From Planctobacterium marinum (GTDB taxonomy: Bacteria; Pseudomonadota; Gammaproteobacteria; Enterobacterales; Alteromonadaceae), in assembly GCF_020687805.1 (NCBI RefSeq), contig NZ_JAJEWQ010000005.1, forward strand, positions 124,001 to 188,000: a DNA stretch of 64,000 nucleotides, given 5' to 3'. Made by a program: the position numbers and the translations under genes. Of this stretch, positions 26,029-40,083 are shown in pieces (position 1 is the first letter of the stretch; each line of letters starts with the position of its first letter). Below the pieces are notes generated by a model that worked only from the letters and a program-made list of their open reading frames with translations, had not been told where the DNA came from and did not search any database.

Positions 26029-27276
26029 ATGCAAACAACACATTTAACAGAGACCCACTTTTCGGATCTAAACATTCATCCGAAAATTTTAAAGGCACTT
26101 CAGGCGGCCAGTTTTGAACATTGCACGCCGATTCAGGCTCTGGCCTTACCGCAATCCCTGAATGGTCAGGATGTCGCCGGACAAGCACAAACAGGTACAG
26201 GCAAAACCATTGCGTTTCTGGTTGCAACCTTTAATCACCTGCTCACTCATGAGCAAGACAATACCGGTCAGCCCCGTGCTATCATTATGGCACCCACCCG
26301 CGAACTGGCCGTGCAGATCCACAAAGATGCAGAAATTCTGGCCAAACACACGGATTTATCGCTTGGTTTGATATATGGTGGTGAAGGCTATCAAAGTCAA
26401 CTGGAAACCCTGCAAAAAGGCGTAGACATAGTCATTGGTACGACTGGCCGCATCATCGATTATTACAAACAACAGGTCTTCAGCCTGCAACACATTCAGG
26501 TCGCCGTACTGGACGAAGCTGATCGCATGTTTGATTTGGGCTTTATCAAAGACATCCGCTTTTTGTTCCGCCGTATGCCACCGGCCGTTAACCGTCTGAG
26601 TATGTTGTTTTCAGCAACGCTGTCTTTCCGCGTTCAGGAACTGGCCTATGAGCACATGGATAACCCGGTACATGTACAGGTTGAACCTGAGCAAAAGACC
26701 GCCAGTCGCATTGTAGAAGAGCTGTTTTATCCCTCAGACAACGACAAAATGTTGTTGCTGTTAACGCTGTTGGAAGAAGACTGGCCAGAAAAAGCCATCG
26801 TGTTTGCCAACACCAAACACACCTGTGAACTGGTTACAGACTGGCTAAATGCCGATAAGCATCGGGTGGGTTTGTTAAGCGGTGATGTACCGCAGAAGAA
26901 ACGCCTGAATATACTGCAGGATTTCGACAAAGGTCAGCTGGATATTCTGGTGGCCACCGATGTCGCAGCCCGTGGTTTACACATCGATAAGGTTTCCCAC
27001 GTTTACAACTACGACTTGCCGGATGATGCGGAAGATTACGTACACCGTATTGGCCGTACTGGTCGGGCGGGGAAAAGTGGTCACGCTATCAGTTTCGCCT
27101 GTGAAAAGTACGCCTTGAACTTGCCGGCGATTGAGACTTATATCGGCCATACAATACCGGTAACAGACTACTTCCACGATGCGTTGCTGGAAGACGTCAA
27201 TGCTCCGAAAAGGCATCACCGCAAGCGCGCTCATCGTGATAAACGTCACAACCAAAAGCGCCATAACAACAGGTAA
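26029..27276 (+). CDS. rhlB: ATP-dependent RNA helicase RhlB
   Basis: DEAD-box helicase of the RNA degradosome, 415 residues. Motifs in order: Q motif ([13 protein letters not shown]), Walker [37 protein letters not shown] and [10 protein letters not shown]. The N-terminus ([16 protein letters not shown]) matches RhlB closely. The C-terminal tail is basic ([20 protein letters not shown]), fitting RNA binding. The gene gppA follows after 14 bp on the same strand, as in E. coli. RhlB is a known partner of RNase E, and rraA lies just upstream. Confidence 0.97.
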   Translation: MQTTHLTETHFSDLNIHPKILKALQAASFEHCTPIQALALPQSLNGQDVAGQAQTGTGKTIAFLVATFNHLLTHEQDNTGQPRAIIMAPTRELAVQIHKDAEILAKHTDLSLGLIYGGEGYQSQLETLQKGVDIVIGTTGRIIDYYKQQVFSLQHIQVAVLDEADRMFDLGFIKDIRFLFRRMPPAVNRLSMLFSATLSFRVQELAYEHMDNPVHVQVEPEQKTASRIVEELFYPSDNDKMLLLLTLLEEDWPEKAIVFANTKHTCELVTDWLNADKHRVGLLSGDVPQKKRLNILQDFDKGQLDILVATDVAARGLHIDKVSHVYNYDLPDDAEDYVHRIGRTGRAGKSGHAISFACEKYALNLPAIETYIGHTIPVTDYFHDALLEDVNAPKRHHRKRAHRDKRHNQKRHNNR

Positions 27277-27290
27277 ATTGCCTTAGCCCG

Positions 27291-29762
<2,472 letters not shown>

Positions 29763-29775
29763 TTAATGACAGGTA

Positions 29776-30558
29776 CTAATTTAAGGCGAAACCCAAAAGT
29801 GTTTGTGCATTGTGCGTAGCAGCACGGGCAACTTCTTCTACAGAAATTTGTTTTAGATCAGCGACAGTTTCTGCGATATGGGGCAGATAACAGGGTTCAT
29901 TGCGTCTGATTTTACCTGGCAAGGTTTTCGGGGTAAGAAAGGGCGCATCGGTTTCCAGCAGCAGTCGTTCTAATGGCAGGTGTTTTACCGCTTCCTGCAA
30001 GTCTTGTCCGCGCCGGGGGTCACACACCCAACCGGTGATCCCGATATACAAACCCAGTGCCAGATATGCTTGCATCTGGGCAGGGGTACCGGTGAAACAA
30101 TGGGCCACACCGCGCAAACGGTTCACCGCAGACAGCATCTTAATCTGTTCATCGAATGCGTCGCGCTCATGCAAAAACAGGGGCAGGTTTAACTCGGTCG
30201 CTAATTCTATCTGTTGCTGAAACACGCTTAGCTGTGCTTCCCTGGGCGAAAAATTACGGTTGAAGTCCAGGCCGCATTCTCCGATGGCAAGCACTTTGTC
30301 GTCACGGGCTAAGTGGCGCAGTTGCGCAATAAAATTTTCGGAGACATTGGCGGCATCGTGGGGATGCACTCCGGCTGTCGACCAACAATCGGGATAGTTG
30401 TGGCAGATGTTCAGCGCTGCAGCGCTTTCGGCCTCCGAGGTGCCGGTAAGCAGAAGGCCCTGCACTCCCGCCTCTTTTGAACGCGCAAGGACCTGCTGCA
30501 GATCATCGTTAAAGCGGTTGTTAGTAAGATTAACGCCAATATCAAACAAAGGGGACAC
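29776..30558 (-). CDS. tatD: TatD family 3'-5' DNase/metallohydrolase
   Basis: TIM-barrel metal-dependent nuclease, 260 residues. Metal-site motifs: FDIGVNLTN (start), TAGVHPHDA, AIGECGLDFNRN, LFLHERDA, VAHCFTG and LETDAPFL. In E. coli TatD degrades DNA and is not needed for protein export. Here it sits between an exported unknown protein (12 bp gap) and hemB. Confidence 0.95.
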   Translation of the reverse strand: MSPLFDIGVNLTNNRFNDDLQQVLARSKEAGVQGLLLTGTSEAESAAALNICHNYPDCWSTAGVHPHDAANVSENFIAQLRHLARDDKVLAIGECGLDFNRNFSPREAQLSVFQQQIELATELNLPLFLHERDAFDEQIKMLSAVNRLRGVAHCFTGTPAQMQAYLALGLYIGITGWVCDPRRGQDLQEAVKHLPLERLLLETDAPFLTPKTLPGKIRRNEPCYLPHIAETVADLKQISVEEVARAATHNAQTLLGFALN

Positions 30559-30570
30559 AGGTTCCCCTCG

Positions 30571-31107
30571 TTAACTTAGACGCTTGACTAACAAGGTCTT
30601 ATTCTGACCGTTTTTCTTCAGATAAAACGAGCCCATAAAGCCACGGCTGATCACCACAGTATCACCTGCCGACAGACGGAACTGTTCCGAATCCATTTGC
30701 TTCCAGACCTGTCCGTCAGACAGGGTGATTATCAGCTTGCCATAAGGATCTTCATCTACCTTGCCGACGATAGATGTTTGTTCTGATGCCTCGGCTTTTT
30801 TCTCCTTCAATACTTCCAGTTCCAGACCAAAGGTATTTTCTGGCATGGCAGAATTATCACTGGCTACCGGGGCGTATGTTTGCCCCTGTACCGGAGCTGC
30901 AACCGGGCGTTTGGCATAAAACTCCGCCAGTTCTGAATCTTCCAGATTGTTGGCCCGTTGTGCCAGCTGGTCATAACACACCAGTCTTTTCAGGGAATTA
31001 CTGATAACCCGGCATTTGTCCACGGCCTCGGCTAATGTTTCTGCTTGTAAATTAAAACTCATCAGTTGCAGTGCGATGGCAACCAGCGCGAATCGAGTTA
31101 ATTTCAT
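30571..31107 (-). CDS. exported hypothetical protein in the tat operon
   Basis: I cannot name it. Protein of 178 residues with a Sec signal peptide (1-22, ending LQA), a mature N-terminus with two Cys (CRVISNSLKRLVCYD), a low-complexity middle (about 67-110) and a C-terminal SH3/OB-like domain (about 112-177: IITLSDGQVWKQMDSEQF...GDTVVISRGFMGSFYL). The RL.CYD motif followed by a TLSDGQVW domain is seen in other proteobacterial periplasmic proteins, including TagO-like ones. Its start is 1 bp from the tatC stop, so it is part of the tatABC operon. Confidence 0.8.
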   Translation of the reverse strand: MKLTRFALVAIALQLMSFNLQAETLAEAVDKCRVISNSLKRLVCYDQLAQRANNLEDSELAEFYAKRPVAAPVQGQTYAPVASDNSAMPENTFGLELEVLKEKKAEASEQTSIVGKVDEDPYGKLIITLSDGQVWKQMDSEQFRLSAGDTVVISRGFMGSFYLKKNGQNKTLLVKRLS

Positions 31108-31108
31108 A

Positions 31109-31867
31109 TTATTTCGCTATCCTTTTTTCTTCTTCGTCAAGTTCAGAGCTTTCTCTGGCGTTTGCGTATAGACCACCGATCATGACACCAAGTTCAAATA
31201 AAAGCCACATAGGTAATGCTAACAGGGTTTGCGAGATGGGATCGGGAGGTGTCATTAACATGCCCACGACAAAGACCCCGACAATCACATAAGGCCGCTT
31301 TTCTCTGAGGCTTTCTGCGGTAGTAAACCCGGTCCAACAGAGTAATATAATGGCGATTGGGATCTGAAACGAGACGCCAAAGGCGAAAAACAGTTTCAGA
31401 ATAAAATTTAAGTAGCTGTTGATATCGGTGCTGATCACCACCCCTTCAGGCGCAACCCCGATAAAAAATGGAAATGCCAGCGGAAAAATTACAAAAAAGG
31501 CAAAGGCGATACCCGCGTAAAACAACAGCGTACTGGACAACATCAAAGGTGCCACCAGCTTTTTTTCATTTTGATATAAACCCGGCGCCACAAACGCCCA
31601 CATCTGGTAAAGCACATAGGGAATGGCAATAAAAAAAGACAACACCAGGGTGAGTTTAAAGGGGGCAAAAAAGGGACTGGCCACATCTGTAGCAATCATT
31701 TGCGCCCCTTCAGGCATAACGCTGAGTAAAGGCTCAGACATCAGGGAATACAGATCCTGCGCAAAATAAGCAAGGCAGATAAACACCAGCAGCACACTAA
31801 AAACCGCTTTTAACAGTCGGTTGCGCAGCTCCACCAGGTGGTCAATTAATGTGGTGGCTTCGGACAT
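31109..31867 (-). CDS. tatC: Sec-independent translocase subunit TatC
   Basis: Core receptor of the twin-arginine translocase, 252 residues, six transmembrane helices. The N-terminal signature LIDHLVELRNRLLKA and first periplasmic loop (AYFAQDLYSLMSEPLL...MIATDVASPF) are typical. The stop abuts the next gene, and its start directly follows the tatB stop, so translation is probably coupled. Confidence 0.97.
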   Translation of the reverse strand: MSEATTLIDHLVELRNRLLKAVFSVLLVFICLAYFAQDLYSLMSEPLLSVMPEGAQMIATDVASPFFAPFKLTLVLSFFIAIPYVLYQMWAFVAPGLYQNEKKLVAPLMLSSTLLFYAGIAFAFFVIFPLAFPFFIGVAPEGVVISTDINSYLNFILKLFFAFGVSFQIPIAIILLCWTGFTTAESLREKRPYVIVGVFVVGMLMTPPDPISQTLLALPMWLLFELGVMIGGLYANARESSELDEEEKRIAK

Positions 31868-32176
31868 CTATTGATTCGATTCTTTTTGATAGGGCTTGTT
31901 AACGGATTGTGCCGCCGCTTTTAGCTCGTCAACACTCTCCTGCAGTTCCGGCGACAGGTTTTTGAGTTGCTGTTCTTCGGCTTTTTTCAGGTTTTCATGC
32001 AGTTCCTGAATGCGAACCTGCTGTTCAATTTCCTGGCGAAAGCCATTGGCGACATTCTTAATATTACGGATAGTGCGACTGGTGGAGCGAATAGCACCGG
32101 GCAACCGCTCCGGGCCCAGCACCAGGAGCGCGATCACGCCAATTACCAGCAGCTCCCAAAATCCGATATCAAACAT
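31868..32176 (-). CDS. tatB: Sec-independent translocase subunit TatB
   Basis: Single-span membrane protein, 102 residues, that with TatC recognises twin-arginine signal peptides. It has an N-terminal helix ([22 protein letters not shown]), the hinge GPERLPG, and an amphipathic helix leading to a charged tail. Confidence 0.95.
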   Translation of the reverse strand: MFDIGFWELLVIGVIALLVLGPERLPGAIRSTSRTIRNIKNVANGFRQEIEQQVRIQELHENLKKAEEQQLKNLSPELQESVDELKAAAQSVNKPYQKESNQ

Positions 32177-32190
32177 GACTTATGGCCTGA

Positions 32191-32427
32191 TTATTCAGCG
32201 TTCTGCTTTTCTTTGGATTGCGTCGTTTGCTGTTTATTTGACTGATCCTGGACACCTTCCGGCTCTTTGAAGTCCGCATCGGGTTTATTTTCGTCAGTGA
32301 CAGCACTTTTAAAACCTTTTACCGCAGAGCCCAAATCCGAGCCCAAACTTCTCAGTTTCTTAGTTCCGAAAAGCAATACCACAATCGCTAATATAATCAG
32401 CAACTGTACCCAACTGATGCCACCCAT
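32191..32427 (-). CDS. tatA: Sec-independent translocase subunit TatA
   Basis: Pore-forming subunit, 78 residues: N-terminal helix ([21 protein letters not shown]), the [21 protein letters not shown] amphipathic helix (split: [10 protein letters not shown] and [11 protein letters not shown]), and an acidic Gln-rich tail. It starts the tat operon, 14 bp ahead of tatB. The 224-bp gap to the next, divergent gene must hold its promoter. Confidence 0.96.
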   Translation of the reverse strand: MGGISWVQLLIILAIVVLLFGTKKLRSLGSDLGSAVKGFKSAVTDENKPDADFKEPEGVQDQSNKQQTTQSKEKQNAE

Positions 32428-32651
32428 GAGATGTCTCCTGAAATTTTTTAAGCATTATACCCAATCAACCCACAAATGCAGAGAGTCAGACGGGTTTTTA
32501 TGACGGTTTCTCAAATATCTTTGTGTTTGATAGTTGCCGTTGCAGGCAGTTATAGACCACACTTAGTGTATTGAGGTAATTTTTCATTATTGTTTAATGA
32601 ACCCATTATCAACTATTTAGATAGCAAAAAGACAGTGGAAGGTTGAGCAGA

Positions 32652-33572
32652 TTGTTGCAAAAAGTAAATATCGCCCTGGTAAGTGCCCTGTTGTATATGC
32701 CGTTAGCCTATGCGGACCCGGAACAGCAATGGTGGGACTCACTACATAAAAGTGTCACGGGGTCCGTTAATGACACCGCCGTTTGGCTGGATGATTTTTT
32801 TGCAGACGAGAACTTTGTCGTCAATGAGGAGCCCAAAGGTGGTGCCCGGATAAGCCTTGGCTGGGAACCCCGCAGCCGGGATATCGCCGAATTTGAAACC
32901 AAAATCAGGCTCAAATTTAAATTGCCCAACCTGAAAAATCAGGTGGATCTGGTATTCAGTGATTACGATGAAGACCTGGAAAGAGCCCCGGTTAAGGCCG
33001 CCCAAAACGATGTGTTATCACGGCAAAATCGCTTTAACCTGGCATTGAAGTGGACCCAGAAACAAACCGAAGATAGTCAGTGGTCGCATCGCATCGGCAT
33101 TGGTCGCAAGGCGCAGCCCTATGCCCGCTCACGCTATGCCGCCCGGGGCGAACTGACCGAGACCCAACGCTATCGCTGGGAAGCCGCAGCCTATTTCTAC
33201 AGTCACGATGGCTTTGGCAGTCACCTGGGACTGCAACTGGAACAAGATTTGTTTAACAGCGCGGTGCTGCGCCTGGACAACAACTTTTTTTATCGCGACG
33301 AAAGTAACGACTGGCTGTGGCAGCACAACCTTTACAGTATGCACCGGCTGGATGAAAAATCCGCCTTGATCACCGGATTTTACGTAGAAGGTTTAAGCCA
33401 ACCGGATTACCGCGTAGAAGAATACCTGGTGAGCAGCCGTTGGCGTAAAAATGCCGTACGGGAATGGTTGTATTTTGAAGTTGAACCCTTCATTTTATGG
33501 CGCAGAGACGAACACTTTAGCGCTTCTTACGGCCTGGCATTGCGGGTTGAAGGCTTCTTTGGCAATTATTAG
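32652..33572 (+). CDS. putative outer-membrane beta-barrel protein
   Basis: Unnamed exported protein of about 306 residues. A signal peptide (about 1-21, ending AYA) is followed by a soluble stretch rich in Trp/Asp (WWDSLHKSV...VWLDDFFADE) and then many alternating amphipathic strands with aromatic girdles (FALRV, YFEVEPFILW), ending in an aromatic residue (GNY), all fitting an outer-membrane barrel. The likely start is a TTG at 32652, which has ggaagg (32637-32642) 9 bp upstream; a TTG at 32643 would sit directly on that site. No ATG is available. It diverges from tatA and converges on the GNAT gene with 2 bp between stops. Confidence 0.7.
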   Translation: MLQKVNIALVSALLYMPLAYADPEQQWWDSLHKSVTGSVNDTAVWLDDFFADENFVVNEEPKGGARISLGWEPRSRDIAEFETKIRLKFKLPNLKNQVDLVFSDYDEDLERAPVKAAQNDVLSRQNRFNLALKWTQKQTEDSQWSHRIGIGRKAQPYARSRYAARGELTETQRYRWEAAAYFYSHDGFGSHLGLQLEQDLFNSAVLRLDNNFFYRDESNDWLWQHNLYSMHRLDEKSALITGFYVEGLSQPDYRVEEYLVSSRWRKNAVREWLYFEVEPFILWRRDEHFSASYGLALRVEGFFGNY

Positions 33573-33574
33573 CC

Positions 33575-34066
33575 CTACCCGCTTTTGTGTAGCCTTTCCA
33601 TTAGAGTCGCACTGTCGCCATATCCGGCGGCCACCGACAGCCCTTTTTTAACCTGAAACCCTTGTCGTTGCCAGAACCCTTCGGAGTCCTGCACTGCAAC
33701 CAGGCGTACCGCGTTGACCTTTTTTGCCTTAATGGAGTCCCAAAATGCGGCCAGCAGGGCCTTTCCATATCCCATGCCTTTTTGTGCTGAATCAATCGCC
33801 AGATCATGGAGAAATATATAGTCATCGCAATAAGCCGGAGCCAGAGTCTGATGCAATGTTGGGGGTTTTTCCTCACCCCATGGATGAGACAGCAAATATC
33901 CCACCAGACGACTACCAGCCAGACACACAAAGCAGGTGCCTTTGGAGTGCCGTACTTTATCCTGCAAAACGTTCAGGGGTTCGGGTGGCACATCAATATA
34001 AACGCGCTCCTGAACCGCCAGAATTGCAGGCCAGTCAGTGTCTTGTATTTTGCGTATAATCATCAT
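33575..34066 (-). CDS. GNAT family N-acetyltransferase
   Basis: Acetyl-CoA-dependent acetyltransferase, 163 residues. The acetyl-CoA loop reads QKGMGYGKALLAAF, with flanking GNAT strands (YIFLHDLAIDSA and VNAVRLVAVQDSEGFWQRQGF). Substrate unknown. The 177-bp gap upstream, towards the large sensor kinase gene, contains no gene I can support. Confidence 0.87.
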   Translation of the reverse strand: MMIIRKIQDTDWPAILAVQERVYIDVPPEPLNVLQDKVRHSKGTCFVCLAGSRLVGYLLSHPWGEEKPPTLHQTLAPAYCDDYIFLHDLAIDSAQKGMGYGKALLAAFWDSIKAKKVNAVRLVAVQDSEGFWQRQGFQVKKGLSVAAGYGDSATLMERLHKSG

Positions 34067-34243
34067 TCGGTGCCAATAGTCAGTGGTAAAGTCAGCGTGA
34101 TATCAAGGCCAGACAGGACGTTAACCACCTACATCCGACAACGCATTTAAGCGTGCCTGTGGCGCTCACCAGACCGGGCTCTTGTTATTGATTGAAAGTG
34201 CATTGCAATGAAAAATTTCACCAGACCGGGAAAATCAGGCGCG

Positions 34244-37200
34244 TTACTGGCTACTTTTCAGTTGTTCCAGCAGGCTTTCCACCCGGTCAAAATCAAATTC
34301 ATCCAGGGCCTGTAAGGCACTTTCCAGCAGAGTTCGATGTTCGGGCAATAGCGGAAGCAACTGTTCCAGCGTATCTTCAGCCGCCGTATCAGACTCTTTG
34401 ACCTGAGTTTCCAACAATTCCAGTAATGGGCCGGAAGCCTCGGAGGAAATGTCAGCATCCGACGGCGGGGGCTCAGCCACATCATCAGGTAAATTCGCCA
34501 TCAACTCAGTGATAGCCTGCGGAATTTCCTGATTTAGATCAGCCAATGCCTGTTGTAACCGGGACAGCGCATCCATAACCTGTTCGGGATGATGACTGCA
34601 AAGCTGTTCCAGCTGGCCAGCAATAGCATACAGCTTCATGGCACCGATATTGCCGGCATTACCCTTGAGGGTATGTGCCAGACGTACCATTTCCTCCTGT
34701 TGCTGACTCTCCTGCGCGGTGGCCCACGCAGCCTGAAATACCGGTTGCTGCTCGCTAAACCCCTGAAGCAATTTGATATACAAGCTGGGGTTGTTGGCAC
34801 AGGTATTCAGGCCTTTTTGCAGATCCAGATGCGACAAGGCAATTTCGTTATTCAGCGGGGCGGATACTGTGTTCACTTCTGGAGATAAAACCTTGCTATC
34901 CCCGTCAGTTGCAACAGCAGCGGGCAGCCATTTGGCAATAGTGCTGTACATCTGATTCGGCTCAATGGGCTTGGCGATATGATCATTCATTCCCGCAGCC
35001 AAAGCCTTTTCCCGGTCTCCCGCCATTGCGTTGGCCGTCATGGCGATCACAGGTAAACCTTCAGAAATGTTCTGTCGAATCAATCGGGTGGCACTATAGC
35101 CGTCTAACACCGGCATCTGACAATCCATCAACACCACATCGAAGCTCTGTACCGCTAACAGGTCTATGGCAGACTGTCCTTCTTCAGCCAGCGTAACCAC
35201 CACGCCTTTTTGAGTCAGTAGCTCGGTGGCCAATTCCTGATTAAGGGCGTTATCCTCCACCAGCAATATCCGGGCACCCTTAAGCTTGCGCCAGTCGACA
35301 TCTTTATCACTGTTTTGTTGATGACGGGCAAACTCTCTGACTCCCTGTTGCATGACTTCCTGCAAGGTATTGAACAACACACTGGGAGTCAGGGGTTTGT
35401 TAAGGACGGCGGAAATCACTAAATCGCCGGTATTTTGCGCATCGTCCTGAGCGAATGGCAACAACAGGATAACTTTGGGCTGCCAGTCTCGGTGATGCAG
35501 CGCCGCTGTGCACTGCAGCCACTGGTTTACCACTTCTCCGTGGTTGTCAGTTTTCATAATCACCAACTCAGGCAAAGCAGCGGATTCAGCCAGAACCCTG
35601 TCCAGCTCAGTCACATCCTTAATGGCGGTGACTTGCGCGCCCATGGGCAACAACATATCCATCATCACCTGCAAAGAAGCGGTGCTGGCATCCAGTAATA
35701 AAATGTGACATTGCTGCAAGGGGTGCTGCACAGCTACGGTGGCGTTGAGATCTTTGCCACAGTGCACTGTGCAACTGAAGGTACTGCCCACTCCCGGCGC
35801 ACTCTCCACCCAAATTTCACCGCCCATCAGGGTAACCAGGTCTTTACATATTGCCAGTCCCAGGCCGGTTCCTCCGTATTTACGGGTAATGGTACTGTCT
35901 GCCTGACTAAATGACTGGAACAGGCGCTGTTTTTGCTCGTCCGTCATACCTATGCCATTGTCCTGCACATCAAAGCGCAGTAGCACCGCATCGTCACGAT
36001 CTTGTTGTACTGCCACCCGAATGACAATTTCGCCATGCAGTTCGGTAAACTTCACGGCATTGTTTCCCAGGTTGAGCAACACCTGCCCCAGTCTGAAAGC
36101 ATCTCCAATGAGCATGGTGGGTGTGCCCAGCGCGATGGAGAAATAGAAGTCGATTTGTTTTTCCGCCGCCTTAAACCCCATCACATTCGCCAAATTGTGC
36201 AAAACGTCTTCCAGGTCGAAAGGCAGGTGCTCGATATCCATTTTGCCGGCTTCTATTTTGGAAAAGTCGAGAATATCATTGATGATTCGCAGCAATGATT
36301 CTGCACTGCTGTGAACCTTACTGATGTAATTGTGTTGTTTGCGGTTTAATTCTGTCTGCAAGGCGAGATGACTCATGCCAATAATAGCGTTCATCGGGGT
36401 GCGAATTTCGTGAGACATATTAGATAAAAAGTCAGATTTAGCCTGAGTGGCCTGCTCTGCTTTATCTCTGGCCTCTTCCAGTGCCGCCTGCAGTTGTCTG
36501 GCATCAGACACGTCCAGGTGAATACCAAACATGTGCAGCGCTTTACCGCTTTTCGCATCCCGAACAGCCTGCCCGATACTGAGGGTCCATTGCCATTCAT
36601 TGTGCTTGTTTAACAATCTGAATTCCGCCCGGTAAGTGTCGCTTTTACCTTCAAGGTGCTCAGCAATGCTGGCGGTAGCCCGCTGCTTATCGTCCGGATG
36701 CAGAAGTTCCATAAACTTTTCCGGGCTACTGCCAAAGCGACTGTTCAGTTCGTCTGGCTCATAACCCAACATCCGCGCCCAGATTTCACTCACTATCAGT
36801 TTGTTGTTGCTTAAATCCAGTTCCCACATGCCTGCATTCGCGCCTTCCATTGCCAATGCCAGGCGCTTTTGCGCTGCTTCTAATTCGCCAAAGGCAATGG
36901 TGTTTTGCAATGCTACCGATGCGTGACTGGCCACTACCCGCAACATACTTAGATGGGCATGGCTAAATGCATCGCAAACCTCACTTTGCAAAGTGATTAC
37001 GCCAAGTACACCATCGTGAGTTAACAAGGGTTCACAAATGACCGATTGAGTGGCATGTCCATTCAGGCATTTGCTGCGGTCCAGGCTCTGCGCTTGCCAT
37101 TGCCTGTCGTTTTGCAGTGCGAGCGACTGGCCGTGATTTGCACTCCAGACAGAGGCCAGATCTTTTTCCTGCAATGAAAACCGCGTTCCCGAACTGTCCT

Positions 37201-39787
37201 GACCATTGCACTGAGCATAGATAAATTCCAGAAAACCGGCTTCCCGGTTGACCATGCCCAAGGCAAAGGTATTGCAATCGATGCCACTGCGCAGTTTCTC
37301 AAAAATCGTTTGGGCGATTGTGCTGGCATCAAAGGTCCTGGCGAGATCCCGGCCAACATCCCCCAAAACCAGTATGTCCTGAGTTCGCTCTTCAATCTGG
37401 GCCGAGAGGTAACGTTGCACCCTGGCGTGCTGTTGCATTTTATAGCGGCAAGCCAGCAACATAATGATAATCAGAGTCAGTGGAAAAAGCGTCAGAAACC
37501 AGAGGCTCTGATACCAGGCAGGATGCACAACAATGTGCAACGTCGCCGGCGTGTCACTCCATACACCATGATTGTTACTGCCCTGAATTTGCAGCTGATA
37601 TTCGCCAGGTTGCAGGCGACCCAGCGACAGCGTAGTGGCCGGAGAGACAGGGCTCCAGTCATCAGAGTACCCTGTTACCCGGGTGCGATAGCGATTGTCC
37701 TCCGGCGCCTGATAATCCAGTGCTGCGTAATGAATCTGAATCTGCTTAAAATGATGAGAAACTTCCAGGGTTTCAGGCACCGGGCTAATAACCCGACCGT
37801 CCAGTGTCAAACCGGTGATCACCACAGGCGGTGGTACCCGATTTACATATACCTCTTCAGGCTGGAAACGCGTTAAGCCATCAATGCTGCCAAAATAAAT
37901 ACTGCCATCCTTTGCCATCAGGGCAGAACGGGCCAGAAAATTATTGCTGTGCAAGCCGTCATTGACCGTGAAATGATGCAATGTGCCATCCGCGGGTTCC
38001 AACTTAAAAATGCCCTGATTGGTGGCCAACCACAGGTAGTCTTGCCTGTCCATCACCAAACTCTGCACCGCGATATCCTGATTTTCACGTTGAATGGCGA
38101 AATGCTCAAATTGCTGCGTAGCCGGGTTGTAACGGTCAACGCCTTTCCGTGTCGCTACCCAAAACTCGCCCTTTTTTCCCTTCAGCGCCGCATTAATGGT
38201 GTTGTCAGATAATCCACTGCCGTCCCCCTGATGAAATTGCTTAACCGCATGACTTGTAGTTTTGATGTTAAACAGGCCGTCTCCCACAGTGCCCACCCAT
38301 ATTTCATCCGGTTGGGTCTGAAATATAAACGCCGGATCGACATTGTCCAGGTAGTAACGCAAGCTGTTGTTTACAGGAGACCAGCGAACAATGCGATTAT
38401 CACCTGAAAGCAGCAACCAGAATTCATTATCGGAAGACAGGGTGCCTGAAGACACTGTAACCCAGTCAAGTGACTGCCGCCCTGGTTGCAACTGCGGGAT
38501 GACGATGCGTTGAATGCGCGACATATCACCCTGCCACTGGTATAGCCCATTATCAGTGGCCAGATAGGTTTCACCCGACTGACTTTGAGCAAAGTTTAAC
38601 ACCCTGAGCCGATTGAGTTTGTTCAGACTTGCTGTATTCATGTGGGGTGCAAACTGACCTGCGCCATCAAACTTTACCAGGCTGCGGCCGGTGCCCAGCC
38701 AGATTTCCCCGGTGTTTTCCTGATGCAGTGACACCACCTGGTTGAACAAGCCGGACAAGGGGTATTCTGCTAAGATGTTGCGCCAGCCTTCAAAGGGTGT
38801 GGCATTTTGATAAACCTTGATGACGCCGGAATAGCGGGTCGCTGCCCACAAGATACCGGTAGAGTCCTGCATCACCTGACGTACGTCACGATTCTCCAGT
38901 AAGCCCCATTGTTGCTCTTCTCCCGCCGGTACAAAACGTTTTTGTTGCAGATCAAATGTGTACACACCAGCAAACGTCGCCAATAACAAAGAACCTTCAA
39001 CCTGAGTGATACTGGTAATGCTTGGCAGGTTCCCGGCCGGCAGATTATACGTCGTGTACTCGCCACTGGCAGGCTCAAACTGGCCAAAACTGAGTCGCGT
39101 TGCCACCCAAATGCGCTGTTCATTGTCCAGGTGTACGGTTCTGACTTCAGGGTGGTCCAATCCCTGCTCAGATGGCGCAAAATGATTAAACGTCTGTGCC
39201 ACCGGGTCAAACTGATTCAGGCCATTGGAGGTGCCAATCCACAATGTATTGCTGTGATCTTCGGCAATACTCCAGACGCGATCATGGGCCAGTGAATTGC
39301 GGTTGTCCGGATCGTGCTGCCATGCCGTAAAACTATCCTTTGAGGCATTGTAACGATTTAACCCACCGCCGTTGGTACCAACCCATATTTCACCGGCCGC
39401 ACTTTCAAACAGCGCCTGAACCCGGTCAGCGCTCAATGAGTTGGCCTGGGTGCTGTCATTCTGATACCGGACAAAAGACTGCGCATCCCGCTCAAACCGG
39501 TTAACCCCCCCTCCCCAGGTACCGACCCAGAGTTGATCGGAGGAATCGATCAGCATCACTCCCACACTGTTATTTGACAGTGAATGAGCATCGTCCGGAT
39601 CGTGTCGAAAGGTATGAAACTCGTAGCCATTGAAACGCTTGACACCATCGGCACTACCAAACCACATAAATCCCTGACGGTCTTTAGCGATAGCATAAAT
39701 TTGCGGGTTGGCTAAGCCATTGAACACAGACAGGGTTTCCACTTTGTGCTGCGCAAAAGCAGGTAGCGCAATGAGCAGAAGGAACAT
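34244..39787 (-). CDS. hybrid sensor histidine kinase with periplasmic two-component propeller, GAF, PAS, two receivers and Hpt
   Basis: Very large sensor, 1847 residues from the ATG at 39787. Order: signal/first hydrophobic segment (1-13); about 13 two-component propeller repeats (about 25-640, each with a W-x-G/A-T-x-x-G motif); a Y_Y_Y domain (about 650-755); membrane span (about 762-781); GAF (about 805-960); PAS (about 975-1098); HisKA with phosphate-accepting His1126 ([12 protein letters not shown]); HATPase (about 1230-1345, [21 protein letters not shown]); receiver 1 (about 1360-1480) with Lys1412 where Asp should be; intact receiver 2 (about 1505-1620, Asp1555 in LMDCQMP); Hpt domain with His1705 ([11 protein letters not shown]). 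A longer frame runs to 40171 but enters the divergent neighbour. The first segment is short and lacks a charged start, so GTG codons about 80 bp upstream are an alternative. The propeller probably binds a saccharide or breakdown product, by analogy with other such sensors. Confidence 0.93.
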   Translation of the reverse strand: MFLLLIALPAFAQHKVETLSVFNGLANPQIYAIAKDRQGFMWFGSADGVKRFNGYEFHTFRHDPDDAHSLSNNSVGVMLIDSSDQLWVGTWGGGVNRFERDAQSFVRYQNDSTQANSLSADRVQALFESAAGEIWVGTNGGGLNRYNASKDSFTAWQHDPDNRNSLAHDRVWSIAEDHSNTLWIGTSNGLNQFDPVAQTFNHFAPSEQGLDHPEVRTVHLDNEQRIWVATRLSFGQFEPASGEYTTYNLPAGNLPSITSITQVEGSLLLATFAGVYTFDLQQKRFVPAGEEQQWGLLENRDVRQVMQDSTGILWAATRYSGVIKVYQNATPFEGWRNILAEYPLSGLFNQVVSLHQENTGEIWLGTGRSLVKFDGAGQFAPHMNTASLNKLNRLRVLNFAQSQSGETYLATDNGLYQWQGDMSRIQRIVIPQLQPGRQSLDWVTVSSGTLSSDNEFWLLLSGDNRIVRWSPVNNSLRYYLDNVDPAFIFQTQPDEIWVGTVGDGLFNIKTTSHAVKQFHQGDGSGLSDNTINAALKGKKGEFWVATRKGVDRYNPATQQFEHFAIQRENQDIAVQSLVMDRQDYLWLATNQGIFKLEPADGTLHHFTVNDGLHSNNFLARSALMAKDGSIYFGSIDGLTRFQPEEVYVNRVPPPVVITGLTLDGRVISPVPETLEVSHHFKQIQIHYAALDYQAPEDNRYRTRVTGYSDDWSPVSPATTLSLGRLQPGEYQLQIQGSNNHGVWSDTPATLHIVVHPAWYQSLWFLTLFPLTLIIIMLLACRYKMQQHARVQRYLSAQIEERTQDILVLGDVGRDLARTFDASTIAQTIFEKLRSGIDCNTFALGMVNREAGFLEFIYAQCNGQDSSGTRFSLQEKDLASVWSANHGQSLALQNDRQWQAQSLDRSKCLNGHATQSVICEPLLTHDGVLGVITLQSEVCDAFSHAHLSMLRVVASHASVALQNTIAFGELEAAQKRLALAMEGANAGMWELDLSNNKLIVSEIWARMLGYEPDELNSRFGSSPEKFMELLHPDDKQRATASIAEHLEGKSDTYRAEFRLLNKHNEWQWTLSIGQAVRDAKSGKALHMFGIHLDVSDARQLQAALEEARDKAEQATQAKSDFLSNMSHEIRTPMNAIIGMSHLALQTELNRKQHNYISKVHSSAESLLRIINDILDFSKIEAGKMDIEHLPFDLEDVLHNLANVMGFKAAEKQIDFYFSIALGTPTMLIGDAFRLGQVLLNLGNNAVKFTELHGEIVIRVAVQQDRDDAVLLRFDVQDNGIGMTDEQKQRLFQSFSQADSTITRKYGGTGLGLAICKDLVTLMGGEIWVESAPGVGSTFSCTVHCGKDLNATVAVQHPLQQCHILLLDASTASLQVMMDMLLPMGAQVTAIKDVTELDRVLAESAALPELVIMKTDNHGEVVNQWLQCTAALHHRDWQPKVILLLPFAQDDAQNTGDLVISAVLNKPLTPSVLFNTLQEVMQQGVREFARHQQNSDKDVDWRKLKGARILLVEDNALNQELATELLTQKGVVVTLAEEGQSAIDLLAVQSFDVVLMDCQMPVLDGYSATRLIRQNISEGLPVIAMTANAMAGDREKALAAGMNDHIAKPIEPNQMYSTIAKWLPAAVATDGDSKVLSPEVNTVSAPLNNEIALSHLDLQKGLNTCANNPSLYIKLLQGFSEQQPVFQAAWATAQESQQQEEMVRLAHTLKGNAGNIGAMKLYAIAGQLEQLCSHHPEQVMDALSRLQQALADLNQEIPQAITELMANLPDDVAEPPPSDADISSEASGPLLELLETQVKESDTAAEDTLEQLLPLLPEHRTLLESALQALDEFDFDRVESLLEQLKSSQ

Positions 39788-40083
39788 ATTGCGCTGCCAG
39801 CGTATTGCCTTAATTTGCTCTACAGCAACGATGAATAGCGATAACGGCCTAAGTCCTTTCACGGTTTTTCTCACTAAAACGGTCCACGATCGATCCCGGC
39901 AGAGAAATTCTGACCTGAAAACACTGGTGTCAGATGCTGTTATCCGGCCCGGGGAAAAGGTATGCGGTATTAACAATGCTAAACAAATTAAATAAATGCA
40001 AGGTGCAAAAAAACCTTGATTCACAGTGGCGATGCGCCAATAGTAAGAAAACACCCCATGTCGTTGTTTAAAAGGAATCATCA

